Assembly: GCA_031551355.1 (NCBI GenBank)
Contig: JAVBNT010000007.1
Span: 1-64,000, forward strand
DNA: 64,000 bases
Reading direction: 5' to 3'
Origin: JAVBNT01 sp031551355
GTDB taxonomy: Bacteria; Vulcanimicrobiota; CADAWZ01
Below the pieces are notes generated by a model, which ran no database searches, was not told the origin of the DNA, and saw nothing but the letters and a program-made list of their open reading frames with translations. How positions within the stretch are numbered: the first letter of the stretch is position 1; every line of letters starts with the position of its first letter. The position numbers were made by a program, and so were the translations under genes. This document shows positions 25,941-35,177 of the stretch, piece after piece.

Positions 25941-25976
25941 ATCAAGTAGTGGCGTATTTTTACGCCACTACTTGAT
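25941..25976. terminator. Perfect 16-base hairpin between VIT/VWA and sigma genes
   Basis: ATCAAGTAGTGGCGTA, loop TTTT, and its exact complement. No T-run follows. It may end transcription in both directions or protect the upstream message end. Confidence 0.6.
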
Positions 25977-25997
25977 ACGAGGACAGCTTTCCGAGAT

Positions 25998-26576
25998 ATG
26001 GCTCACGATGAACAACAGACAATAAAAATGTGTATCCAGGGAGATCAAAAGGCCTGGGAAATTATTTACCGCTCGTATGCTTCCAAAGTGAAGGCTTTTG
26101 TAAGGACGTTTATGTTCTCAATGTCCGAATCGGAGGATCTTTGTCAGGAAATTTTTCTTGAGCTTTTCAGAGCCCTGCCGTCTTTCAGGGAAGAATCGTC
26201 GCTTTCAACGTTTCTGTTGCGGATTTCTAAGAATAAGTGCATATCTGTGCTGCGGAAAAAAATGGCTCAAAAACGCGTCAGGGAAGATCGGAATGTTGTT
26301 ATCGCGGCAGACGCAATGCATGACGGGACAAACCATTCGGTAGTGGAAGACAGCTCTTTGCCGCTTGAGGAATCGGTTATACAAAAGGAAGAATCAGAAT
26401 ATATTGTAAGCCTGATTCCTGAATTGTCGGAAGATTGTCAGAAAATTATTAAAATGCGTTTTTTTTTCTGCCTGTCATATGCCCAGATGTGTGAAAACAT
26501 GCTGATTCCGATGGGAACCCTGTGTTCAAAACTTAAGCGCTGTCTTATGTATTTGAAAAAGAATTACAAGAATTGA
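25998..26576 (+). CDS. ECF-type RNA polymerase sigma factor
   Basis: 192 residues. Region 2 contains AWEIIYRSYASKVKAFVRTFMFSMSESEDLCQEIFLELFRALPSF, region 4 IIKMRFFFCLSYAQMCENMLIPMGTLCSKLKRCLMYLKK; both DNA-contacting halves of an RpoE-like sigma are present. It directs RNA polymerase to stress or envelope genes. The next gene, 35 bases on, encodes a membrane anti-sigma protein with a zinc-finger, the standard partnership. The ribosome site before ATG 25998 is weak. Confidence 0.9.
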   Translation: MAHDEQQTIKMCIQGDQKAWEIIYRSYASKVKAFVRTFMFSMSESEDLCQEIFLELFRALPSFREESSLSTFLLRISKNKCISVLRKKMAQKRVREDRNVVIAADAMHDGTNHSVVEDSSLPLEESVIQKEESEYIVSLIPELSEDCQKIIKMRFFFCLSYAQMCENMLIPMGTLCSKLKRCLMYLKKNYKN

Positions 26577-26611
26577 TTTGAGATTTATTTAAAGAGAAGT
26601 GGTGTTGTTTT

Positions 26612-28372
26612 ATGGCTTGTGAAAAACCATACTCTGATGAAAAATTCATACTTTTTGCCGAAGCCTCGCTTTCTCCTGAAGAAACTGACGGAGTAAGTAA
26701 GCATATTGCCTCCTGCGACGAATGCAGGCAGGAACTTGAGTTTATAGTAAAGAGTTTTAACGCATTTGACGATATCTCAATTTCTGCCGATGATGCCGGA
26801 GATGTTGATTTTGACGAGGCTCACACTGCCGGAAAAAACTATTCACGAGCTCAGCTTAGAGCTGTTCTGGATGATGCGCAGAAAGCATTTGAAGATGCGT
26901 CGGAAAAAATAGCGATGCCGGATGAACTTAAAAATAAGGTATCGGTTTTGTATCCTTCTAAGCCGTCGTTATGGGATGAGCTGAAGAGTCTGTTTGCTTC
27001 GAAACCGCGTCTTGCTTTTGCCGGTGCAGTTTTAACGGTAATTCTTTGTATAGGGGTAGGTGTGACAATTTTTAAGGTTCCCGTCTATGATGACTCGTAT
27101 GTTCATGATTCTGAATATTATGAATATAAAGAATCGGAAGGTGAAATACGTAACTCCAGTATGGATCCCCAGTCTCTGAGTTTGTACCAGCCTAAAAGGA
27201 AAGTTAAATACAAACATGTAAGGCCATGGGTGAGTGATGATTTTTCTGTAACCCCGGGCTCTGCAAGAATTGAACAGGATGAGCCGTCTGTTGCTTCAGA
27301 AGCTTCGGAAACTTTGAAAAAAGAAACTGCCGGCGGGCCCGGACAGGACTCTTTCCCTGTAATGATGAGAAAGCCGGGGGGAGTAAAGCCGAATATTACG
27401 GTCTCCGAGAAACCTAATTTTAATGCGGTAAAACGCCCGCCGGAAATGAAATTTAAAGAACAAAAAAATGTCATTAATAACGATATTGTTCCGCGAAGCC
27501 AGTCTTTATCGACGGCTCCGCGTGAGAGCAGAACACCTCATTCTTCGAATACTGCTGAAAAAACGGTTACAGGCAAAATCCCTAAATCTGCGGAACCCGC
27601 AGTTGCAGGGCGGCCGGCAAATTTACTTAAAGAAACCGCCGGCGGTTCTTCGGGATCTGACGGATTCGCTGCCGGGAAAAAAGCAGAGTCATCTGTTCAG
27701 GAGAAAAAAACTGTCAGGGCCGGTAATGATGAAGCTGTTGCCAAGAGCTCATCAAAAGGAGAATCCTTTAGTGACGAGTCTCAGGCTCCAAATACTGCCA
27801 AGTGGCGTACGGGAACGAAGGGTCTTTCTTTTTCAGAGGATATGACTGACACAAATAAGGTTGTCGGTAAAAAAAGTGAGGCAGCCGCTACCGGCTCTGC
27901 CGCTACGGTTACAAAATCAAAATCGGTAACTGAAACATACTCACCCGATATTTCTTCCGGATATGCAGAGACAAATAGAGCGGCAACTCCGGAACAGACA
28001 GAGAAAAAGTCCGCTGAAACCGTCAGTGTTGAAATGTCTGATTTAAGAAAAGATGAAACAGCCAAAAAGTCATCTGTTGCAGCGCCGTCAGCTTCTATTA
28101 TGCGCTCATCTTCCTCTGCAGATCGAAAGGATTCTTATGTAGTGGCGCCCAAACCATCCGGTTTTGAATCTTCCGTTGCGGATGATATCACAGAAAAAAT
28201 TTCCAAATTTCAGTCAAGCCTTGATGTTGTTTTTGGCAAGGGAAAGACAATCGTTATACGTGATGGCAGCAGGTGTCTGGTGAAAGTCGATGCTGAGATT
28301 AAGAATTGGGATAGGATCAGAAGGTTGGCCAGGGAGTGTGGAATGGACAACATCACCATCCAAACCAAATGA
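26612..28372 (+). CDS. Membrane anti-sigma factor with long disordered outer region
   Basis: 586 residues. N-terminal zinc-finger anti-sigma domain with HIASCDEC (His-x3-Cys-x2-Cys) that should bind the neighbouring sigma factor. Membrane helix at about 133-153 (LAFAGAVLTVILCIGVGVTIF). Outside, about 350 residues are low-complexity, rich in Ser, Lys, Ala, Pro and Glu. The last 70 residues (DDITEKISKFQSSLDVVFGKGKT to the end) look folded and carry the only late structure. Release of the sigma probably follows an envelope signal. The stop codon is the first base of a 22-base palindrome arm. Confidence 0.82.
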   Translation: MACEKPYSDEKFILFAEASLSPEETDGVSKHIASCDECRQELEFIVKSFNAFDDISISADDAGDVDFDEAHTAGKNYSRAQLRAVLDDAQKAFEDASEKIAMPDELKNKVSVLYPSKPSLWDELKSLFASKPRLAFAGAVLTVILCIGVGVTIFKVPVYDDSYVHDSEYYEYKESEGEIRNSSMDPQSLSLYQPKRKVKYKHVRPWVSDDFSVTPGSARIEQDEPSVASEASETLKKETAGGPGQDSFPVMMRKPGGVKPNITVSEKPNFNAVKRPPEMKFKEQKNVINNDIVPRSQSLSTAPRESRTPHSSNTAEKTVTGKIPKSAEPAVAGRPANLLKETAGGSSGSDGFAAGKKAESSVQEKKTVRAGNDEAVAKSSSKGESFSDESQAPNTAKWRTGTKGLSFSEDMTDTNKVVGKKSEAAATGSAATVTKSKSVTETYSPDISSGYAETNRAATPEQTEKKSAETVSVEMSDLRKDETAKKSSVAAPSASIMRSSSSADRKDSYVVAPKPSGFESSVADDITEKISKFQSSLDVVFGKGKTIVIRDGSRCLVKVDAEIKNWDRIRRLARECGMDNITIQTK

Positions 28373-28496
28373 ATGCGGTCAATTGTGTCTGCATTCGTCG
28401 TCAAAACTGATATTCGCTCATTCCGCCGTAGTCACCGCTACGACTCATTCGTCGAAATCAGTTTTGCCTTAGACTGCAGACACAATTGACCGCATT
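28372..28496. repeat. Stop-codon palindrome, copy B
   Basis: Outer arms 28372-28393 and 28475-28496 are 22 bases and exactly complementary; inner arms CAAAACTGAT (28402-28411) and ATCAGTTTTG (28457-28466) are exact; CGTAG/CTACG (28427-28431; 28438-28442) closes the centre. The first base is the final base of the anti-sigma stop codon. A strong transcript-end hairpin is expected. Confidence 0.88.
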
Positions 28497-28543
28497 TTGA
28501 CTTCATGAAATATCCTATAGTATTAATATCTACTATAGGGGAC

Positions 28544-28738
28544 CTAAGCTTTGTAAAGTTTTTCTATTATATAATGATGGATATCATCTATAGTTCTATC
28601 TATCATTTCCATAATACAATTAATCATTGTATTAATATCACTTTCATCTACGATTATACTATTTTCACCATGTGCAATACGATTACGATATTCAACTAAT
28701 TTTTCAATAGTAGCCTTATGCTCCTTTATACTGGTATT
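28544..28738 (-). pseudogene. Truncated HEPN-domain gene remnant
   Basis: On the minus strand an open frame of about 64 codons reads KEHKATIEKLVEYRNRIAHG and continues through a helix to a TAG at 28544. RNRIAHG fits the R-x4-H ribonuclease motif of HEPN domains, most like the RiboL-PSP/MAE_28990 type. No start codon or ribosome site precedes it, and a stop codon lies directly upstream in frame, so only the C-terminus of a lost gene remains. The region is much richer in A and T than its neighbours, which suggests foreign origin. A 9-base inverted repeat (CCTATAGTA/TACTATAGG, 28514-28539) follows. Confidence 0.55.
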
Positions 28739-28815
28739 TTATTATACCACCTATTTAAGGAGTCTATAAATATTATAGCAGTCCAGAAAGTAGTTTTCAT
28801 ACTTCGATTTCTACC

Positions 28816-30816
28816 CTAAATAACATTTTCCGACTCCGGTTTTTTGGCACCGGATTTTTTGATGAAATCGTTGATTTTGGTTTTGGAGCCGAAAGTTACA
28901 AGGATGTCTTTATCCATAATTTTTTCGTTGCTGTCCATATTGACGATTTCCGTATCGCCTCTTTTGATCATTATCACCAGAACGCCGTAGTTTTTCCTCA
29001 GATCCAGCTCCATCAGGCTTTTGCCGATCAGCGGTGAGTTTTTAGGTACCCTGATGGCATAAATGTTGTGTTCGCTTTTTGTGTGGCTCAGCTCGGCTAC
29101 TGCCGGCCGCGTCCCCAGTGATTCCGTATCCTCGTTTTTCTGGCAGAACATGATGTTGTCGATACTGTCGACGGGTATCATAAAGTGTTTTAAAAGCTGT
29201 GAAAGCATTTCATACGAGACTTCATTTTCTTCTATTATAACGTCTTTGGCACCCAGCCCGAGAAGATTTTGCGAATCGAGATCAAAACGTGATCTTACGA
29301 GTATATAGGCGTTTTCATTTAATTTATATGAAAGTGATACTATTGACGATGCGGCGGCTATATTGGGAATTGTTATCACGATCGCTTTGGCTGATTCTAT
29401 TTTTACCTGTTCAAGAACAGCGTCTTCGGTCGCGTCTCCGTAGATGATGGGAATTCCGTTTTCCTGCTCTTTTTTTACCGTGTCCGGATTCATTTCTATC
29501 ACGATATATTTTATCCCCGCCAGTTTGGCTCCGTAGGCAACCCTGCGCCCGACAATGCCGTAGCCGACAATTATCAGGTGATCTTCAAGTATTTCTTCTT
29601 CTTCACCCTCAACGTCGCCGGAAAGTTTGATGTTAAACTTTACAAGCCATTTTTTGATAAATTCAAAGAATGCCGGTGCATAATCTACCATGCTGGGACT
29701 TAGAAGCATTGTAATGATTGATGCCCCCAGGAAAAAGTTCCAGGCCTGCTGACCCATAAGGGAGTATTTTGAGCCTTCCTGAAACAGCACAAATGAAAAC
29801 TCACTGATCTGCGCCAGATATACTGAGGCCATAAAACTTACGAAGCCCACGCCCCTGACGAGGCTGACCGCAATTGTCGCGCATATGAGCTTGATTATGA
29901 TGATGGCAATTGCTATCAGCAGCAGATAGTGCAGGTTTGCCAGTGCAAATGAAAGATCCAGCATCATCCCCTGGGAAACGAAGAATATACTTGTGAATAT
30001 ATCCTTGAACGGCATTATGACGCTGTGTGCCCTGTGACTGTATTGTGACTCCGAGATCAGGACGCCGGCAATGAAAGCTCCGAGTGCTATTGATATCCCC
30101 AGGTATCCGGTTAAACCGACTATGCTTGTAAAGATGAAAAAGACGGTTACCACAAAAAGTTCCCTGCTTTGGGTCTTGGCTACATAATAAAGCATTTTCG
30201 GAACAATCAGCGTGTGGAAGATAGCGGACACCACAATAACTATCAGGAACTTTATGACAAGATTCTGTATTATCTGGATAAGGCTCTGACCGCCGCTCTC
30301 GCCGGCAAATAGAGGCACAAGGATGATCATTATCACGGCGGCAATATCCTGGAAAATGGTAACGGCAACCGATACCTGCCCGTAGGCGGTGTTTACCGCG
30401 CCCTTATTCTGTAATATCGACAGCTTCAGGGCGGTGCTGCTGATGGCTATAAGGCAGCCTAAAAAAATAGCCTGGTTTACAGGCAGGGCAAAAGCAATCG
30501 CGATCAGGGCTATAACGCCCAGGGTGCCGAAGACCTGAACCCCGCCTCCGATTAGCAGTTCGTCGCGCATTGATTTTATTTTTGTGATCGAAAATTCCAG
30601 GCCTATTGTAAATAAAAGGCATATGATGCCGACTTCCGAGAGGATGTGTATAGTATGTTGATCCATAAACCTGAAAATCCCGAATTTCGGGTTTATAAGT
30701 ACGCCTGTGAGAAGAAAACCGACGATGACCGAAATTTTCAGCCTGTGGCATATAAGTACAACCGGTATTGTGCATGCAGAAATGATGATTAGTTCAAACA
30801 ATAATTTTATGTCCAT
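28816..30816 (-). CDS. CPA2-family K+/H+ antiporter with TrkA domains (KefB/C type)
   Basis: 666 residues. About 12 membrane helices in the first 400 residues, with the CPA2 signature in the first helices (TGVLINPKFGIF) and the ion-binding region GAFIAGVLISES. Then an NAD-binding TrkA-N domain (IIVGYGIVGRRVAYGAKLAGIKY, about 413 on) and a TrkA-C domain at the end (DILVTFGSKTKINDF). Moves K+ or Na+ against H+, gated by nucleotide. Single gene. Exact cation is not clear from sequence. Confidence 0.9.
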   Translation of the reverse strand: MDIKLLFELIIISACTIPVVLICHRLKISVIVGFLLTGVLINPKFGIFRFMDQHTIHILSEVGIICLLFTIGLEFSITKIKSMRDELLIGGGVQVFGTLGVIALIAIAFALPVNQAIFLGCLIAISSTALKLSILQNKGAVNTAYGQVSVAVTIFQDIAAVIMIILVPLFAGESGGQSLIQIIQNLVIKFLIVIVVSAIFHTLIVPKMLYYVAKTQSRELFVVTVFFIFTSIVGLTGYLGISIALGAFIAGVLISESQYSHRAHSVIMPFKDIFTSIFFVSQGMMLDLSFALANLHYLLLIAIAIIIIKLICATIAVSLVRGVGFVSFMASVYLAQISEFSFVLFQEGSKYSLMGQQAWNFFLGASIITMLLSPSMVDYAPAFFEFIKKWLVKFNIKLSGDVEGEEEEILEDHLIIVGYGIVGRRVAYGAKLAGIKYIVIEMNPDTVKKEQENGIPIIYGDATEDAVLEQVKIESAKAIVITIPNIAAASSIVSLSYKLNENAYILVRSRFDLDSQNLLGLGAKDVIIEENEVSYEMLSQLLKHFMIPVDSIDNIMFCQKNEDTESLGTRPAVAELSHTKSEHNIYAIRVPKNSPLIGKSLMELDLRKNYGVLVIMIKRGDTEIVNMDSNEKIMDKDILVTFGSKTKINDFIKKSGAKKPESENVI

Positions 30817-31090
30817 AACAATAAATTTTCAATAAAAATAATTTAATATCCTTTAGGATATCTAATTTTTAATAGTTGTTTAAAATAATATCTGATTGAA
30901 AATTAATTTGTTTATATTGACTATGTTTTTATTGCTATATTTTTATTGCTATATTTTGTAAGACCATTGTTGTGTCGGATTAAATTTAATTTCGCCGGTT
31001 AGGTGGTAAATAAAAATAACCGTGATTAGCAGCTTTAAAAGACTTTGTGTTCACGGCTGTTTTTAATTTGATCGTTTCTTTTTTGGTGTG

Positions 31091-32260
31091 TTAAAAATAC
31101 TTGCTTATATCGTTAAATGAAGCGCCTGTTTTTATGGCTTTCGTTATTTGTGCGTCTCCGGAGATATCGCCGACCATAATGCTGCCTACGATTTTGCCGT
31201 TTTCTATGAAAGCTTTTTTGTATACCCCCGAATCTTTTTTGACAATTTCATTGGAAGTATCTCTGCCGGTAATATTGCCCATTGACACCAGATCGATACC
31301 GGCTACTTTTAGTTTGTGCGATGGCATACTGCCCGTATATTCGAAGGCTTCTCCGGCCATATTGGCCCCTGCGGCTTCCCCCTGTTCTTTTGACGGCATC
31401 CACAGTCCGTAAAGCCTGCCGTTATGTTCGCATACGTCTCCGGCCGTATAAATGTTCTTAACCGAGGTCTGCATGTGGTTGTCGGCTATGATTCCCATAT
31501 TTGTTTTTATGCCTGCGGAACCGGCAAGCTCAAATGTTGGCCGGACTCCGGCGGATATTACGGCCATATCGGTTAACAGGGTTTTCCCGCTGCGAAGGCT
31601 TATTTTGATTCCTTCTTCCGTTTGCTCCATAGATTCAGTGTTTTCGTTCAGCAGGAAGTTTATTTTTTTATCGTTGAGCATCTTTTCCAGAAGTTTGCTG
31701 CCGCCTTCGTCGAGCTGTCTGGACAGAACTTTGGCCGATTGATCGATAACAATTACTTCACAGCCCAGCTGAGCAATTGCATGCGCAACTTCTATACCCA
31801 ATATGCCGCCGCCTATTATAATGGCCTTTTTTGATTTTTTTGCACAAGCGGCGATGTTGTCGGCGTCTTTGACATTTTTGAGACTGAAACAGTTCTTTAG
31901 CGTGTCTACGCCTTTAATTGGCGGAATGAAGCATTTTGCGCCATATGCCAGCAAAAGCCTGTCGTATGGCGTAACCGTTCCGTTTTCATCAATGACAGTC
32001 TGCTTTTGTGCATCTACGGATGAGACTCTCGTTGACATCCTAAGGTTTATGTCTTGTGATTTATACCACTCGTAATTATGTAAAGTTATTTTTTCCAGTG
32101 TTGCTTTGCCGGCAACGTACTCAATAAGCCTTGGCCGGTAATAGAACGGGTAGTTTTCAAAGGTAAATATTGTAACTTCGCCGCCGGGATCTTTTTGCTT
32201 TATAATTCCTGCGGCACTGTCGCCGGCAACCCCGTTGCCAATGATTACATACTTTGTCAT
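31091..32260 (-). CDS. FAD/NAD-dependent pyridine nucleotide oxidoreductase
   Basis: 389 residues. Two dinucleotide folds: FAD site VIIGNGVAGDSAA at the N-terminus and NAD site IIIGGGILGIEVAHAIAQLG near residue 150; the FAD-closing motif IYTAGDVCE lies near residue 275. This is the class of rubredoxin, nitrite reductase (NirB-like N-terminus) and NADH oxidase/ferredoxin reductases; no redox-active CxxxxC is seen, so disulfide reduction is unlikely. Start ATG 32260 (MTKYVIIGNG) follows AGGAG. The longer frame from 32329 has no support. Electron partner unknown. Confidence 0.88.
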   Translation of the reverse strand: MTKYVIIGNGVAGDSAAGIIKQKDPGGEVTIFTFENYPFYYRPRLIEYVAGKATLEKITLHNYEWYKSQDINLRMSTRVSSVDAQKQTVIDENGTVTPYDRLLLAYGAKCFIPPIKGVDTLKNCFSLKNVKDADNIAACAKKSKKAIIIGGGILGIEVAHAIAQLGCEVIVIDQSAKVLSRQLDEGGSKLLEKMLNDKKINFLLNENTESMEQTEEGIKISLRSGKTLLTDMAVISAGVRPTFELAGSAGIKTNMGIIADNHMQTSVKNIYTAGDVCEHNGRLYGLWMPSKEQGEAAGANMAGEAFEYTGSMPSHKLKVAGIDLVSMGNITGRDTSNEIVKKDSGVYKKAFIENGKIVGSIMVGDISGDAQITKAIKTGASFNDISKYF

Positions 32261-32310
32261 AAATTTTAAACTCCTGATTCTTAACTGTTTTGCCGCTCTG
32301 CAAACTCCGT

Positions 32311-32386
32311 AAAAGGCAGTCAATTGCACCTGTATGCGTAGTCAAATCGGATTTGCCCTGGCCCCAGATATAATTAACTGCCTTTT
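32311..32386. repeat. Stop-codon palindrome family, shortened copy D
   Basis: AAAAGGCAGTCAATT (32311-32325) pairs with AATTAACTGCCTTTT (32372-32386) with one mismatch; CAAAT-CGG-ATTTG forms the inner stem. Sequence GTATGCGTAGTCAAAT matches the left arm of copy C, but the central part with CTCATTCCGCCG is missing. It stands between the FAD oxidoreductase start and the esterase stop, so it may end the esterase transcript. Confidence 0.65.
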
Positions 32387-32456
32387 TATTTTTTGCGTTT
32401 TTATTAAACTTTGTTTACTTATTTGCTGCCGTAAGGCCTGTAATAAGCAAGTCGTT

Positions 32457-33167
32457 TTAGTGGTTGAATGAATAGTAGTGGAACTGGAGAGAATTGTGTA
32501 TCTGTTTCTCCCACAACGGCCAGTCGTGAGGACCGTCAGTCATCTCAAGTTCACAGTAGAAACCGAGATCTTTCATGAAGTTTACAAACTTTTCATTTCC
32601 GGGTATAAATTCCGGTTCCCAGGCGCCGACGCCTACTCTGAAGCGCATTCCCAGGGCCCTTAAATAATCCTGTCTTTCCCATATCGTCGCGTAAGTATCA
32701 TCACCGAATCCTCCGCTGAGGGCTCCGATTGACGAATATATTTCAGGATGATTTACTCCCATGTGGACAGCCCATCCGGCTCCGAGTGAGAGTCCCTCTA
32801 TTCCGCAATGTTCTCTTACGGGTATCGTGCGGTACTCAAAATCAATATGCCCTTTAAGATCTCTGCCGAGATATGCCGCAAATTCATATTTCCTGCTTCT
32901 GTCGAGGGCGGAGTCATCTTTATCTGCCGATACGACGATCATTTCACCGATTTGCCCGCTATAGATAAGATGATCCATATGTTCCTTTACATGTCCTTTT
33001 TCAAACCATGTAACCTCATAATCCATAAGTCCCGGCAAAAGATACAGTGTAGAATATCTTGTATCGTGGTTGTGATGGTATGACGGCGGAAGATAGATGC
33101 AATACTTTTTTTCTGTTCCCAACGCCGGGCTGTAAAAAGATCTATGCAATACTGTTGATTCACTCAT
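32457..33167 (-). CDS. Alpha/beta-hydrolase esterase
   Basis: 236 residues. Putative esterase family: CIYLPPSYHHNHDTRYSTLYLLPG (strand and oxyanion), nucleophile elbow GIEGLSLGAGWA (Ser in G-x-S-x-G), and a late GPHDWPLW with the catalytic His. Similar in kind to the gene at 19985 but not close. No signal peptide. ATG 33167 (MSESTVLHR) is chosen because GAGAGGTG ends 9 bases before it; GTG 33179 is too close to that site. Substrate unknown. Confidence 0.8.
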   Translation of the reverse strand: MSESTVLHRSFYSPALGTEKKYCIYLPPSYHHNHDTRYSTLYLLPGLMDYEVTWFEKGHVKEHMDHLIYSGQIGEMIVVSADKDDSALDRSRKYEFAAYLGRDLKGHIDFEYRTIPVREHCGIEGLSLGAGWAVHMGVNHPEIYSSIGALSGGFGDDTYATIWERQDYLRALGMRFRVGVGAWEPEFIPGNEKFVNFMKDLGFYCELEMTDGPHDWPLWEKQIHNSLQFHYYSFNH

Positions 33168-33722
33168 TATAAATGGCACCTCTCCATATGTTTATTTTTA
33201 TTTGACTTACTGCAAGAGAATATAATAAAAATCAATAAAAGTCAAGTTGGGCGGCTGCGCCTTACCATCTTAAAGTTCAATGTCATTAAGTTAGTCTTTT
33301 TCATCGCCGATTTTGACATCTTTAGATCTCTTACAGAGGCCACGGAGGATAAATGCCGGTTAAAACCCCTCTGTATTCTCCTCTTCTCTGTGAGAAACCC
33401 TTTTCTCTTATTGTCTTAAAGTGAGGGGGTTGCAATATTATTTACGGGCGTTTTCCAGCTTTTCTAAATTTTTCTGCAGTTTACTTTTTATCTTGTCTAT
33501 TTTTGTTATTCCATTCTTCAATATAAAACCGAAAAACATTATAAATTGTATTAGTAAGTAGAAGTATTTGTGGTGGGAATTGCAGACCGTATAAGTGTTG
33601 CCGATTTTATGGATTTATGCAAATTAGCTTTGTTTTTTGCTTTATGTCCTTAATTTAAAAGGAAATAACAATGCCTTAATGAATCTTTAATACCTGAAAA
33701 GAACATACGGTTGGTTTGTTTT
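33168..33722. other. Intergenic stretch with a direct-hairpin repeat
   Basis: About 550 bases between divergent genes. No gene is seen. It holds one copy of a second repeat type at about 33326-33400 (arms TCTCTTACAGAG and CTCTGTGAGA) also present near 39.75 kb. The rest should hold promoters of the esterase and HD-GYP genes; no clear boxes. Confidence 0.5.
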
Positions 33723-35018
33723 ATGAGGAAAAAAAAGAAAATTCAATATTTTCTTCTGTCTTTGCTGGTGCCGTTCGGTCTGATTTTTTTGCTGAATATC
33801 ATTTTTTGGAAGCAGCTTTCCTACGGGCCTCTTTCACCTGCGACATCAATGGGGATATATATAATTCCATTGCTGGCATTTGTATCTTCTTTCTGGTCTA
33901 TAAAAACCTCAAGATACGGCTCGATATATATGATTTCTCCGATAATTTACGGTGCCCTGCTTACCTATGGCTCTCCTTTTGCCATTGCCACGCTTGGCGG
34001 CTCAATATTTATGAATACGCTATTCACAATGAACCGCACGAAAAGAAAACTACTGGCATTTTTTAAGGAAAATCTGACGCTTTTGCTTTCGCTTTCCTTT
34101 GCCTGCTGTATATACCGTCTTTTTGTGCCGTCTGCTTTTGTTATTTCGTCGCTGTCGGCAATTGCGGCGATTATTGCCCTGACTTTTGCAATTTCGGTTG
34201 CGACTATGCTTTCACAGTTGATCAACACCGCGGACAGGATTATTTCGGAGAGGCTGAATCCGGGGTATCTGCTCAAATTTAGCCCGCGCAGTCTGAATGT
34301 CGCTTTGTTTACAGTCATGCCTCTGGGGGTTTTGATATCAGTTATCTCATCAATTGATTCAAGGGCTCTGTTTTTGCTTGCTCCTATATATATGATGTAC
34401 TCTTCAATGAAAAATTATTCGGAGATAGCCAAGGAGGCGAAAGCGGCAATTGAGGAGATAGCTGCTTCTTATGAGAAAAAAGATCCATATTCACGTAAAC
34501 ATTCTCTTAATGTGGCGAGAATTGCCGAAGCAATCGGACGTGAATTGCTTCTCGAAGACGAGGAAATAGAAAAAATAGTTTCCGCCGGAAAACTTCATGA
34601 TATAGGCAAAATAGGTATTGCCGATAAGATTCTGGAAAAGGGAAAATATGAAAATTTAAGCCAGGAAGAGTTTGAAGAGATTCGCAAACACCCGGAAACC
34701 GGACATAAAGTCATGAGACGCCTGAGTTGGTACCGTGATGAGTCGGATATGGTTTACTATCATCATGAATGGTTTGACGGTAGCGGTTATCCTAAAGGGC
34801 TTAAAGGTGAGGAAATACCTATAGGGGCAAGAATTTTAGCTCTTGCCGAAGCTTATGATGCAATGGCGTCCCAGCGTTCCTACAGGGACTCTTTGCCGGA
34901 AGAGTTCATCATCAGTGAGATTGCCTCTAAAAAGGGGGTTCAGTTTGATCCTGATGTTGTTGATGCATTGTTCTCGGTGATGGAGAAAAAGAAGAGTGAA
35001 GGAAGAGAGCTCTGCTGA
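33723..35018 (+). CDS. Membrane HD-GYP domain protein, probable cyclic-di-GMP phosphodiesterase
   Basis: 431 residues. Six or seven membrane helices fill residues 1-235. The HD-GYP domain (about 245-430) carries the metal-binding KLHDIGKIGI motif, HHEWFDGSGYPKG (HHE and GYP) and the late AYDAMASQRSYR. These domains cleave c-di-GMP and control the shift between swimming and attached life. Its position just before the flagellar operon supports such a role. ATG 33723 is preferred to TTG 33711; neither has a strong ribosome site. Confidence 0.88.
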   Translation: MRKKKKIQYFLLSLLVPFGLIFLLNIIFWKQLSYGPLSPATSMGIYIIPLLAFVSSFWSIKTSRYGSIYMISPIIYGALLTYGSPFAIATLGGSIFMNTLFTMNRTKRKLLAFFKENLTLLLSLSFACCIYRLFVPSAFVISSLSAIAAIIALTFAISVATMLSQLINTADRIISERLNPGYLLKFSPRSLNVALFTVMPLGVLISVISSIDSRALFLLAPIYMMYSSMKNYSEIAKEAKAAIEEIAASYEKKDPYSRKHSLNVARIAEAIGRELLLEDEEIEKIVSAGKLHDIGKIGIADKILEKGKYENLSQEEFEEIRKHPETGHKVMRRLSWYRDESDMVYYHHEWFDGSGYPKGLKGEEIPIGARILALAEAYDAMASQRSYRDSLPEEFIISEIASKKGVQFDPDVVDALFSVMEKKKSEGRELC

Positions 35019-35052
35019 ATAATTAAATAAAACAGGAATGTTTACTCTTTAA

Positions 35053-35108
35053 TGTTAACATGACTGTAATAACGTGTTAACATAATATTAACACGCTCTC
35101 TCTATAAT
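35053..35108 (+). promoter_or_regulatory. Promoter with TGTTAACA operator-like boxes before the flagellar operon
   Basis: A TATAAT lies at 35103-35108. Upstream, TGTTAACA at 35053-35060, TGTTAACA at 35075-35082 and TATTAACA at 35086-35093 stand at steps of 22 and 11 bases, so they lie on one face of the helix; a weak box CTGTAATA fills the missing 11-base step (35064-35071). CGTGTTAA and TTAACACG form an 8-base inverted repeat across the last two. The boxes cover the -35 position, which has no good match, so an activator or repressor binding here is likely. Confidence 0.55.
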
Positions 35109-35177
35109 TAAATTGAAGGAAGATTGTTTTTGTGCCTGCAGGTGGAGTTATCCATCTCCAGTAAGGAGGTTAAAGCG

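Noticed and set aside
32761..33083. Plus-strand frames within the esterase gene at 32.5-33.2 kb
   Set aside because: Shadows of the esterase reading frame; no supporting signals.
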